From assembly GCA_023399375.1 (NCBI GenBank), contig JAEWPX010000167.1, forward strand, positions 1 through 52,343: a stretch of 52,343 nucleotides of DNA, in the 5' to 3' direction. Positions 40,982 to 47,651 of this stretch are shown piece after piece. The notes under the pieces are model-generated. The model made no database searches and was not told the DNA's origin. It worked only from the letters and a program-made list of their open reading frames with translations. Within the stretch, counting starts at the first letter, position 1, and each line of letters opens with the position of its first letter. The stretch comes from Pseudomonadota bacterium. GTDB taxonomy: Bacteria; Desulfobacterota; Desulfovibrionia; Desulfovibrionales; Desulfovibrionaceae. The translations under genes and the position numbers were made by a program.

Positions 40982-41018
40982 GGCCGCGGCGCACCGGTTT
41001 TGCCGATGCGCCGCGGCC
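40982..41018 (+). promoter_or_regulatory. Perfect 12-bp hairpin between bamA and skp
   Basis: GGCCGCGGCGCA and its exact complement flank a 13-base loop, without T-tail. A second small stem GGACGG-CAGGA-CCGTCC lies at 41043-41059, just before the skp ribosome site. These may stabilise or process the mRNA, allowing skp to be expressed differently from bamA. Confidence 0.45.
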
Positions 41019-41088
41019 GGCTGGTCACGAAGCTAAACAACCGGACGGCAGGACCGTCCGAAACACGGAACGAGCAAGGAGTCGAGTC

Positions 41089-41595
41089 ATGGGCGTTTTG
41101 ATGCGGACGTTTATTGTTTTGGCCGTTTTGGTCATGCCGGTGGCGGCGTTTGCCCAGGGCAAGATCGGCATCATCAACCTCGATGAAGCCCTGTCCAACT
41201 CCAGCGCGGGCAAGTCGGCCCTCTCCGGCCTCAAGAGCCGCTTCGAGTCGCGGGAAAAGGCCATTGCCGCCCAGGGCGACGATCTCAAGAAAATGCAGGA
41301 CGAGCTGCAGAAAAAGAGCGTGGCCCTGTCCCAGGACGCCATGAAGTCCAAGGCCGCCGATTTCGAGGCCAAGGCCCGCAAGTACCTCGACGACCGCAAC
41401 AAACTCCAGCAGGAAGAGCAGCAGGCCCAGCAGTCCGTGTTGCAGCCCCTGCTGTCGCGTCTGCAGAAGGTCGTGACCGAATACGCCGCCAAAAACGGCT
41501 ACACCGTGATCCTCGAAGCCCGCAGCGTTCCCTACTATGATCCCAAGATGGACGTGACCGCCGCGGTGCGGGCGCAGTTCGACTCGGCCAAATAA
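41089..41595 (+). CDS. skp: Skp/OmpH-family periplasmic chaperone
   Basis: 168 residues. A signal peptide (about 1-22, VMPVAAFA) precedes KIGIINLDEALSNSSAGKSAL, the Skp body strand, then a long charged coiled-coil (about 50-130; ESREKAIAAQGDDLKKMQDELQ split by short breaks) forming the tentacles, and a return strand YTVILEARSVPYYDPKMDVT. It keeps unfolded outer-membrane proteins soluble for BamA. AAGGAG precedes ATG 41089; ATG 41101 is an alternative start. It is directly downstream of bamA, the standard arrangement. Confidence 0.92.
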   Translation: MGVLMRTFIVLAVLVMPVAAFAQGKIGIINLDEALSNSSAGKSALSGLKSRFESREKAIAAQGDDLKKMQDELQKKSVALSQDAMKSKAADFEAKARKYLDDRNKLQQEEQQAQQSVLQPLLSRLQKVVTEYAAKNGYTVILEARSVPYYDPKMDVTAAVRAQFDSAK

Positions 41596-41670
41596 GGCCT
41601 TCCGGGCCGCTCCTTCGGCGTGCGCATCGCCTGCCGGAGAAATGCGGCGTTTTTGCAGTCGAGAATCCAC

Positions 41671-41702
41671 GGGCCGGAGCGGTTGGCGCTTCGGCCCTTT
41701 TT
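41671..41702 (+). terminator. Intrinsic terminator between skp and fabZ
   Basis: An 11-pair stem with one G-T pair (GGGCCGGAGCG / CGCTTCGGCCC), loop GTTGG, then TTTTT. It lies 22 bases before the fabZ ATG, so fabZ depends on read-through or regulation of this site. Confidence 0.85.
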
Positions 41703-41723
41703 CCACGCAAAAGGGAGAACGCC

Positions 41724-42197
41724 ATGCCGGCCAATTCTGGCGACGCCATCGCCATCACGGAAATCTTCGCGCTGCTGCCTCACCGCTACCCCTTCCTGCT
41801 GGTGGACCGCGTCACGGCGTTCGTCCCGGGCGAGTCGATCACCGCCATCAAGAACGTGACCATCAACGAGCCCTTTTTTCAGGGCCATTTCCCGGGTGCG
41901 CCCGTGATGCCGGGCATGCTTATCCTCGAAGCCCTGGCACAGACCGGGGGCGTGCTCGTTTCCAAGAGCCTCGAGGGACCTCTCGGCGACCGCATCTTCA
42001 TGTTCACGGGCGTGGAAAAGGCCAAGTTCCGCAGGCCCGTTGTGCCGGGCGACCAGCTGACCCTGCGCTGCTTCGACCTCAAGCGCCGCATGACCCTGTG
42101 CCGCATGCGCGCCGAAGCCATCGTGGACGGCGTGCTGGTGGCGGAGGCCGAACTTTCGGCTGCCGTGGTGGACAAGAAGGCTGCCGGACTCGGCTGA
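41724..42197 (+). CDS. fabZ: 3-hydroxyacyl-ACP dehydratase FabZ
   Basis: 157 residues, hot-dog fold. Motifs: LLPHRYPFLLVDRV, the catalytic His in FFQGHFPGAPVMPGMLILEALAQTGG with the catalytic Glu, and FMFTGVEKAKFRRPVVPGDQL. It removes water from 3-hydroxyacyl-ACP in fatty acid and lipid A precursor synthesis. AAGGGAG precedes the ATG. In many genomes lpxD lies between skp and fabZ and lpxA follows; here both are missing, and a convergent gene ends 30 bases downstream. Confidence 0.95.
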   Translation: MPANSGDAIAITEIFALLPHRYPFLLVDRVTAFVPGESITAIKNVTINEPFFQGHFPGAPVMPGMLILEALAQTGGVLVSKSLEGPLGDRIFMFTGVEKAKFRRPVVPGDQLTLRCFDLKRRMTLCRMRAEAIVDGVLVAEAELSAAVVDKKAAGLG

Positions 42198-42227
42198 TGC
42201 CGCGGCGCGCCGCCTGAGGGCAGCGCC

Positions 42228-43931
42228 TCAGGCCTGGCGGCTCGCCAGAAAGGCCGGCAGGTCCAGACGGTCGCCGAGGAGCCGGCAGCCCGCCTCCACG
42301 CGGTCGATATTGGCTTCGAGCAGCTCCACGAGTTTGGCGTCGATGCGGCCGGCCCCGGCTTCCTGCCAGAGGATGCCGAGGGCCTTTTCGCGTGGCAGGG
42401 CGGGTTTGTAGTGCCGGGCCATGGTGATGGCGTCGTAGATGTCCACGATGGCGATGATGCGGCTTTGCAGCAGGATGGCGTCGCCCTTGAGCCCGGCGGG
42501 ATAGCCCGAGCCGTCCAGGCGCTCGTGGTGCTGGGAGATGATGTCGAGCAGGCGCGACATGTTTTCCGGAAAGGGGATATGCCGCAGGATGCGGTGGGAT
42601 TCCGCCGGATGCCGCTCGATTTCCCGGCGCTCTTCGGGCGTCAGGTTGCCGCGCGCGATGAGCAGGCAGGCTCTTTCCTGCTCGCTTAAAAGGGGCATTT
42701 CCCGGTCGCCTACGCGGATCGTGCGAGCGCCGAGCCCGGCCACAAAGGCCGCGTCGGCGCTTCCCACAACATCTCCGGCATTGATGCGCGACAGGCGCTC
42801 GAATTCTTCGGGGTCGTATTTCCCCGTGGCCAGTGCTTCCAGGGCCAGCCGCTGCGCGATGACCTGCATGACGCCCTGCGACAGGCGTGTGGCCTTGGTC
42901 AGCACTTCCTCGCGAATGCCGATTTTTCCCACGTCGTGCAACAGGCCCGCGAACAGGAGTTCCTCGATGTCGTGGGGAGTAAAATGCACATCCGGAAAGG
43001 CGCTGTCGTCCTGGTGCACGACCGTGGCTAGGGCCACGCCGAGCTGGGCCACCCGTTTGGAGTGCCCGGCGGTGTAGGGGTCGCGGGCGTCGATGGCCGT
43101 GGCCAGCGCCTGCATGAGCGAATTGATCAGCGTCTGCACGGCCTCGAAATGCAGCGCGTTGCCGAGGGCCGTGCCGGCCACGGCCGCCAGGGTGCCGACG
43201 TATTGCAGGTGGTTGGCCTCGAAGCGCACGGCGGACGCCGCGCCGAGCGCCAGCATGCCGACGCAGCGGTTGGCCGCGCACAGGGGATAGAGCAGCAGGG
43301 AGCGTACGCCGGCTTCGCCGCGCCAGCGTCGGTCCCGATCCAGGTCGTTGACGATTTCGCCCTTGTGGCTGCGAGCTACGTCCGCGAAAAGCGAGGAATG
43401 GGCCGTCGCGGCCAGGTTCAGTCCGGTTTCCCCGCCGTCGGCGTAAAAAGGAACGAAATCGCTCGCTCCGGGCGGCCGCAGAAAAACCATGCCGACTTCG
43501 GCGGGCAGTTCGCCGCGGCGGCATTCCGCGAGCAGGGCCTGCGCCACGTCGCGCGGGCGCAAGGAAGCGTTGAGCCCGAGCGTCGCCCGGTGGAGCAGGG
43601 AGACTTCGCGATATTTGCCGAGCACTTCCGCAGCCAGGCTGCGTTTGGCCGCTTCGCCGGCGATGGCGTGTTCGAGCATGTCGGCCGTGAACCGCGCCAC
43701 GGCGGCAATGTCGCACGCGGGACATGCGGCGTCCGGGTCTGCCGCGAGCGCGCAGTCGAGATAGCCGATGAGGTCGCCGTCGAGGCGGAGTTCTTCGCTA
43801 TGACAGCCGCAGGGGGGCGGCGCTCCGGTTTCCCGGACGCTCACGCGCCAAAGGGGGCCGAGAAAGCATGCGGCGCTTTCCAGGAGGGGGGCGATGACCT
43901 TTTTTTTGAGCAGGCGGCGCAGCGGAACCAT
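42228..43931 (-). CDS. GAF and HD-GYP domain protein, predicted c-di-GMP phosphodiesterase
   Basis: 567 residues from ATG 43931 (575 from a TTG at 43955 that overlaps the response regulator stop). After a Cys-containing N-terminal segment and a coiled coil comes a GAF domain (about 120-275, LLHRATLGLNASLRPRDVAQ). The HD-GYP domain (about 290-520) has AGHSKRVAQ, the HD pair in LLHDVGKIGI and HHERLDGSGYP. These residues bind the metal centre and cleave c-di-GMP. It is cytoplasmic. It is co-transcribed with the single-domain receiver just upstream, which probably controls or reports on its activity. Confidence 0.92.
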   Translation of the reverse strand: MVPLRRLLKKKVIAPLLESAACFLGPLWRVSVRETGAPPPCGCHSEELRLDGDLIGYLDCALAADPDAACPACDIAAVARFTADMLEHAIAGEAAKRSLAAEVLGKYREVSLLHRATLGLNASLRPRDVAQALLAECRRGELPAEVGMVFLRPPGASDFVPFYADGGETGLNLAATAHSSLFADVARSHKGEIVNDLDRDRRWRGEAGVRSLLLYPLCAANRCVGMLALGAASAVRFEANHLQYVGTLAAVAGTALGNALHFEAVQTLINSLMQALATAIDARDPYTAGHSKRVAQLGVALATVVHQDDSAFPDVHFTPHDIEELLFAGLLHDVGKIGIREEVLTKATRLSQGVMQVIAQRLALEALATGKYDPEEFERLSRINAGDVVGSADAAFVAGLGARTIRVGDREMPLLSEQERACLLIARGNLTPEERREIERHPAESHRILRHIPFPENMSRLLDIISQHHERLDGSGYPAGLKGDAILLQSRIIAIVDIYDAITMARHYKPALPREKALGILWQEAGAGRIDAKLVELLEANIDRVEAGCRLLGDRLDLPAFLASRQA

Positions 43932-43951
43932 GGACGTCGGCGCCTCGCCGG

Positions 43952-44338
43952 TCAATCGGCGATGCCCAGCAGTTCCCTGGCCACGCGCAGGACTTCGTCG
44001 GGGTCAAAGGGTTTGGTCATGTACCTGGCCGCTCCCAGGTCAAGTCCCTGGCGGCGGTCCACTTCCTGTCCCTTGGCGGTCAGGAGCACGATGCCGATGC
44101 CGGTGATGGCCGGGTCTTCCTTAACGTGCTGGCAGACCTCGTAACCATTGAGCTTGGGCATCATGATGTCCAGGAACACGACGTCGGGTTTTTCGGAACG
44201 GATGAGCGCCAACCCCTCCTCGCCGTTTTGGGCGGAAAGAATGGTCACGCCGTGATCCTCTTCCAGTTCCTCGAGCGTCTGCTCCAGGAGCATGCGGATG
44301 TGCACCTCATCATCGACGATGAGAATCTTGCCGGGCAT
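43952..44338 (-). CDS. Single-domain response regulator (CheY-like)
   Basis: 128 residues, receiver only. It has the acidic pocket VDDE (about 7-10), phospho-acceptor Asp in VVFLDIMMPKLNGYEV (about 57), Thr in LLTAKG and Lys in YMTKPFDPDEVL. No output domain, so it acts by protein contact. The likely partner is the HD-GYP protein encoded directly downstream with a four-base overlap (if its TTG start is used). AAGGAG precedes the ATG and a near-consensus promoter lies upstream. Confidence 0.94.
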   Translation of the reverse strand: MPGKILIVDDEVHIRMLLEQTLEELEEDHGVTILSAQNGEEGLALIRSEKPDVVFLDIMMPKLNGYEVCQHVKEDPAITGIGIVLLTAKGQEVDRRQGLDLGAARYMTKPFDPDEVLRVARELLGIAD

Positions 44339-44672
44339 GCGTGTCTCCTTGGGGTAACGCCAACCGGACCCTATAGTAGGTAAACGCGCCAGCATTTGCA
44401 AGGCGTTGAATCTTATTCTGGGGTGAAAACCAGCCGATTTGACAGGATAAAACCGGGGCGGAGTCATGGCGGAACATAATTGCTTGGGAAAAATACCAAT
44501 AAATGAGGTGCTAAAATACCGGCTGGAAAGGGCAAGCCAATTAATAAGATACCAGAAAATCCGCCTGGGCGTTGGCTGGCCGCGATGCAAAAAAAGCCTG
44601 TGGGCGCATGAAGACGGAAGGTCGGGACCGTGCCGTGCTGGCGATAAAACTTTGGGAAACGCGGGAGCCGGA
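44339..44672. other. Intergenic region with promoter and AT-rich structured island
   Basis: 334 bases. The left part holds the response-regulator promoter (44373-44401). The part from about 44466 to 44560 is AT-rich and contains an imperfect stem (AATTGCTTG near 44479 with CAAGCCAATT near 44533) and three ATACC words (44493, 44516, 44549). I cannot assign a known riboswitch or gene to it. An open frame on the plus strand beginning at 44466 runs into the antisense of the HesB gene and is not credible. Confidence 0.4.
44373..44401 (-). promoter_or_regulatory. Promoter of the receiver / HD-GYP operon
   Basis: On the minus strand TTGCAA (44396-44401) and TACTAT (44373-44378) are separated by exactly 17 bases, 35 bases before the start codon. 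A good sigma-70-type promoter. Confidence 0.7.
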
Positions 44673-45002
44673 TCAGTGGGAGCAGGCGCCGCCGCAATTG
44701 CCGCCGGCTTCGGAGAAGTCGAGGCCCGAGGCGATGACGAACCCTTGCGCGCCGCAATCCACGGCCAGAGGGGCGGCCTGCTGGAAAAGCTGGCGGTTGA
44801 CGACGATGCGCCAGCCGTCCCGGGTAAAGGAGACGTCGTCGGCTTCGGGTTCGGCTGCGGCGAGTTCCAGGCGCGGGCCGTCGTCGCTTAAAAACGACAG
44901 GAACACGCGCAGGCACGGCCGGGCCTCGCCGGCGAAATGGGCGGCCAGCGCCGCGCTGGCCGCAGGGGACAGGCTGAGAAGATCGTCTTCGCGAATATCC
45001 AT
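44673..45002 (-). CDS. HesB/IscA-like protein, third paralogue
   Basis: 109 residues of the HesB/IscA-like group: LSPAASAALAAHFAGEARPCLRVFLSF, EPEADDVSFTRDGWRIVVNRQLFQQAAPLAVDCGAQGF split over the core, and a C-terminal NCGGACSH. Compared with the two upstream paralogues the central GGCCGP motif is missing, a single Cys (ARPCLR) sits earlier, and the C-terminal Cys cluster is shorter. It may carry or deliver Fe-S clusters or a metal; function is not established. The promoter at 45009-45037 places the transcription start at about the ATG, so translation is probably leaderless; there is no Shine-Dalgarno. Confidence 0.8.
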   Translation of the reverse strand: MDIREDDLLSLSPAASAALAAHFAGEARPCLRVFLSFLSDDGPRLELAAAEPEADDVSFTRDGWRIVVNRQLFQQAAPLAVDCGAQGFVIASGLDFSEAGGNCGGACSH

Positions 45003-45008
45003 GGGGTA

Positions 45009-45037
45009 TTTTTACGAACGGCCGGTCGGGCTGTCAA
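45009..45037 (-). promoter_or_regulatory. Consensus promoter giving a leaderless mRNA
   Basis: On the minus strand TTGACA (45032-45037) and TAAAAA (45009-45014) with a 17-base spacer. The ATG at 45002 begins seven bases beyond the -10 box, where transcription would normally start. Confidence 0.7.
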
Positions 45038-45043
45038 TCAGGC

Positions 45044-45070
45044 AAAAAAAAGGACCGGCCAAGCCGGTCC
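45044..45070 (-). terminator. Terminator after the second HesB paralogue
   Basis: On the minus strand GGACCGGC pairs with GCCGGTCC around a three-base loop, followed by eight T. It separates the first two HesB-like genes from the third. Confidence 0.95.
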
Positions 45071-45094
45071 CGGAAAATGCGAAAGCGTCGCGAG

Positions 45095-45424
45095 CTAGGA
45101 GCAGGAACCGCCGCAAGAGCCGCCGCCGCAGGAGCCGCTCCCGCAGGAGCCGCCGCCGAGCTGGAGGCTCGAGCTCACGTTGAAGCCGTAGTCGGTCATG
45201 TCCACCGTAATGGGGCTGGCCATGGCCATGAGTTCCTTCTCCACCACGAACGTGTAGCCGTTCACGTCGAAAACGTCGTCGTTTTCGCGGGGTTCATCCA
45301 GGGCGAGAGTCAGGGACGGGCCGCAGCAGCCGCCCTTGTTGAGGTAAACGCGAATGGGCGCTTTTTGCTTGTCGGCAAAATAGTTGTCGAGTTCGGCGCG
45401 AGCCGTGTCCGTCATGGAAACCAT
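45095..45424 (-). CDS. HesB/IscA-like protein, Cys form
   Basis: 109 residues. The core reads IRVYLNKGGCCGPSLTLALDEPRE, DVNGYTFVVEKELMAMASPITVDM and a Cys-rich tail GGGSCGSGSCGGGSCGGSCS. The GGCCGP Cys pair and the tail Cys are probably ligands for an Fe-S cluster or metal. It aligns along its whole length with the upstream gene, whose UGA codon occupies the position of the first Cys of this pair. GGAGG lies before ATG 45424, which is preferred over ATG 45415. A long nested inverted repeat precedes it and a strong terminator follows. Confidence 0.9.
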   Translation of the reverse strand: MVSMTDTARAELDNYFADKQKAPIRVYLNKGGCCGPSLTLALDEPRENDDVFDVNGYTFVVEKELMAMASPITVDMTDYGFNVSSSLQLGGGSCGSGSCGGGSCGGSCS

Positions 45425-45457
45425 AGCAATCCTCCAGGCGAGAGTTGCCCAAGGGGT

Positions 45458-45522
45458 AATCACCGAAGATTGGCTTGTCAAATAAGCCCGTCCGATGGAC
45501 GGGTGGCGAATCTTCGGTGATT
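45458..45522. repeat. Nested inverted repeat between two HesB genes
   Basis: Perfect 14-base arms AATCACCGAAGATT (45458-45471) and AATCTTCGGTGATT (45509-45522) enclose a second perfect stem CCCGTCC-GAT-GGACGGG (45487-45503). In the transcript this forms a stacked or cruciform hairpin just upstream of the second gene's ribosome site. No T-run follows, so it is not an intrinsic terminator; a mRNA processing, stability or translation-control role is likely. Confidence 0.7.
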
Positions 45523-45542
45523 CCCTATGGTTTGGACGGAGT

Positions 45543-45869
45543 CTAGGACGTGGAGCAGGAACCGCCGGAGCAGGAGCCGCCGCAGGATCCGCCAGCGCCG
45601 CCAAGCTCCAGGTTCGAGGTGACCGCAAAGCCCATGTACGTCATGTCGACCTTCATGGGCGCGGCTTTTTCAAGCAGTTCTTTTTCTACGACAAAGGTGT
45701 AACCGGAAACATCGAGCACCTCGTCCGAATCGCGCGGCTCATCCAGAGCCAGCGCCAGCCTCGGGCCAGCTCAGCCGCCGGACGAGAGATAAATCCGGAT
45801 GGGGCTTTTTTCTTTTTCCGCAAAATACCCGTCGAGTTGGGTCTTTGCGCTTTCCGTCAATTCAACCAT
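45543..45869 (-). CDS. HesB-like selenoprotein (UGA read as selenocysteine)
   Basis: 108 residues if the in-frame TGA at 45771-45773 (codon 33) is read as Sec. Upstream part: MVELTESAKTQLDGYF and IRIYLSSGG; downstream part: AGPRLALALDEPRDSDEV, DVSGYTFVVEKELLEKAAP and GGSCGGSCSGGSCSTS. Both parts match the following paralogue, where GGCCGP stands in place of GG-UGA-AGP. A hairpin with bulged U lies 16-39 bases after the UGA. HesB-like selenoproteins are a known family. AGGAGG precedes ATG 45869. Ordinary gene callers would break this gene. Confidence 0.85.
45732..45755 (-). promoter_or_regulatory. Bacterial SECIS-like hairpin
   Basis: In the mRNA, GCGC, a bulged U, GGCUC, loop UGGAU, GAGCC and GCGC form a nine-pair stem, starting 15 bases after the UGA. 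Bulged U plus a loop containing GG are hallmarks of bacterial SECIS elements recognised by SelB. The Cys paralogue has no such stem at the same place. Confidence 0.75.
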
Positions 45870-46011
45870 GGAAACCTCCTGGGGCAAGCTCGTTCGATGC
45901 AACTAAGCATGACCGATCGGAAAGTCAAATGACAGGATGCGCATGAACGCAGGAGATTGCCAGGTCAGGGGCCTTTGCGGTATGCGCGGAAAAAGCGCCG
46001 TGAGGATTGCC

Positions 46012-46548
46012 GTGACAAAACAGAAAAAAATCATGACCACCGGCGAAGTGCGCCGCACCCTGGAGCGGCTGGCCTTCGAAATCATCGAACACCACGACCC
46101 CGGCTGCGGCCTGGCGCTGGTCGGCATCCAGCGGCGCGGGGCGGAACTGGCCACGCGGCTCAAAGCCCTTATCGACGGGCGCGCCGGCTGCGACGTGCCG
46201 CTCGGCAAGCTCGACATCAACCTCTACCGCGACGACTGGACCAACCGCGAGGTGCAGCCGCAGGTGGGGCCGTCGCACATTCCGTTCTCCCTGGCCGAGA
46301 AAAACGTCGTGCTCGTGGACGACGTGCTCTTTTCCGGGCGCACCATCCGCGCCGCCCTGGAAGCCTTGCTCGACTACGGCCGGCCCAAGCGCGTGGAACT
46401 GCTCGTGCTCATCGACCGCCGCGGCCATCGAGAACTGCCCATCCAGGCCGATTACGTCGGCAAACGCGTGCACACCGAACCCGGCGAACACGTGGACGTG
46501 GCCGTGTCCGAACTCGACGGCGAGGACGGCGTCGCGGTCGTCGGGTAG
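46012..46548 (+). CDS. pyrR: PyrR-type bifunctional pyrimidine regulator / uracil phosphoribosyltransferase
   Basis: 178 residues. The PRPP-binding loop is VVLVDDVLFSGRTIRAAL. Other PyrR signatures are LALVGIQRRGAELATRLK, LDINLYRDDW and VLIDRRGHRELPIQADYVGK. It converts uracil and PRPP to UMP and in Gram-positive bacteria binds pyr mRNA; in a Gram-negative the regulatory role is uncertain. The start is GTG 46012 with GAGG upstream, which gives the normal N-terminus (IMTTGEVRRTLERLAFEIIE); an ATG at 46033 would cut it. No other pyrimidine gene is adjacent. Divergent from the HesB cluster. Confidence 0.93.
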   Translation: MTKQKKIMTTGEVRRTLERLAFEIIEHHDPGCGLALVGIQRRGAELATRLKALIDGRAGCDVPLGKLDINLYRDDWTNREVQPQVGPSHIPFSLAEKNVVLVDDVLFSGRTIRAALEALLDYGRPKRVELLVLIDRRGHRELPIQADYVGKRVHTEPGEHVDVAVSELDGEDGVAVVG

Positions 46549-46591
46549 CGGAAGGGACGTGACGGGGAAGGAAAGCAGGGAGAAGCGTGAA

Positions 46592-46654
46592 GAGGCCTCC
46601 GGCGGCCAGGAGGGGGATCATCCCCCCCTGGACCTCCCCGACGGGGTCTGGGCA
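46592..46654 (+). repeat. Two-hairpin extragenic repeat, copy 1
   Basis: GCCTCCGGCGGCCAGGAGGGG is followed after a short loop by CCCCCCTGGACC, then a second small stem CCCC-GACG-GGGG and GGGCAG. The same order occurs at 48674 and, inverted, at 48821. It resembles REP-type extragenic palindromes. Confidence 0.7.
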
Positions 46655-46673
46655 GCGCCTCAGGCCCTACCGG

Positions 46674-47510
46674 CTACTTGCGCGAAAACGCCCAGTGCAG
46701 GCGGCGCAGGACGCCGGGATCGGGCGCGTGGGGATTGTCGCCTGGTTTGGGGATGGGCAGCCGGTAGCGGTCGGCGAAGGGGGTGCGTTCGAGCATGTCG
46801 TTGATCGCGTGGGCGAGCAGCACGGGCAGGGCGAGCACGTCGGCGGCGTTGTAGGCGAGCAGCGTTTCCATGAGCGCGGGGTCGGCGGTCTTGACGTATT
46901 CGCGCCAGAGCACCACGGCGAAATAGCCGTCCGCGCCGGTCAGGTCGCCGCGGTCCACGCCGTAGTGGACTTCGCACTTCTTGAGGCCGCCTTTGATGCC
47001 GATGCCCGTGAGGACGTTGCGCAGGTCGATATGGGCCTTGGGCAGGGTCGCGCCCAGGTGGGACTTGAGGACCGGGGCGTCGAAGCAGCGGCCGTTGAAG
47101 GTGACGAGGACTTTTTTCTCCAGGATATCCGCGACGAAGTCGTGCAGGTTTTTCCCGTGGGCATAGGTGCGCACGGTGTCGATGCCGTCGTAGAGGGAGA
47201 CGGCGGTGACTTCGTTTTGCGGCGTGCCGTCGGTTTCGATGTCCACGCAGGCGAGGTGTTCGCGGAAGTCGAAGAAAAGTCGCCAGTTCTCGGCCGGCGG
47301 CAGGCGCGAGCCGAAGTAGTCGGCGTCGCCGGCGGCCAGGCGCTCCTTGGAGGCGGCGAGTTCGTCGCGCCACATGGGGACCTTGACGGACCCGAGCGGC
47401 GGGGTTTTGGCGTCGAGGAAATCGTCCCAGGTCAGTATGCCGGCGGCCCAGAGGCGTTTTTCCGTAGAGGGGCCGAGACCGGGCAGGTGTACGAAGGTGT
47501 GTTGCAGCAC
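46674..47510 (-). CDS. DEDD-family exonuclease (YprB-like, RNase H fold)
   Basis: 278 residues. The N-terminus holds a helix-hairpin-helix (LPGLGPSTEKRLWAAGILTW) for nucleic acid binding. The RNase H-like core shows the DEDDy acidic set: CVDIETDG, VTFNGRCFDAPVLKSH, and YNAADVLALPVLL. Such proteins are predicted 3'-5' exonucleases. The start is taken as GTG 47510, since no in-frame ATG precedes the helix-hairpin-helix; the ribosome site (AAGG) is weak. It is convergent with pyrR, whose stop is 125 bases away, and divergent from the methyltransferase-like gene. Confidence 0.85.
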   Translation of the reverse strand: MLQHTFVHLPGLGPSTEKRLWAAGILTWDDFLDAKTPPLGSVKVPMWRDELAASKERLAAGDADYFGSRLPPAENWRLFFDFREHLACVDIETDGTPQNEVTAVSLYDGIDTVRTYAHGKNLHDFVADILEKKVLVTFNGRCFDAPVLKSHLGATLPKAHIDLRNVLTGIGIKGGLKKCEVHYGVDRGDLTGADGYFAVVLWREYVKTADPALMETLLAYNAADVLALPVLLAHAINDMLERTPFADRYRLPIPKPGDNPHAPDPGVLRRLHWAFSRK

Positions 47511-47651
47511 GCATCGTGCCTTACGCCTTTTGCCGTCGGGCCTCAACCATGCCTGTCGGGCGGGGTCGACGGCATCAAACCTGCATGGGTTACAGAGACC
47601 TGGAGCTTTTTGCCGCCGGGTCCGGTTCGTGATTCCAAGGAAGGAGCGCCC

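Noticed and set aside
44466..44620. c-di-GMP riboswitch upstream of the HD-GYP operon
   Set aside because: The patch lies upstream of the mapped-looking promoter at 44373-44401, hence outside the mRNA, and the conserved GEMM cores are absent.
44466..44891. 141-codon plus-strand frame starting in the AT-rich patch
   Set aside because: Two thirds of it is antisense to the third HesB gene, and its composition there is that of a shadow frame.
45543..45869. First HesB gene as a pseudogene with a nonsense mutation
   Set aside because: The UGA sits exactly at a conserved Cys, the frame and homology continue to a proper stop, a SECIS-like stem follows, and the ribosome site is intact.
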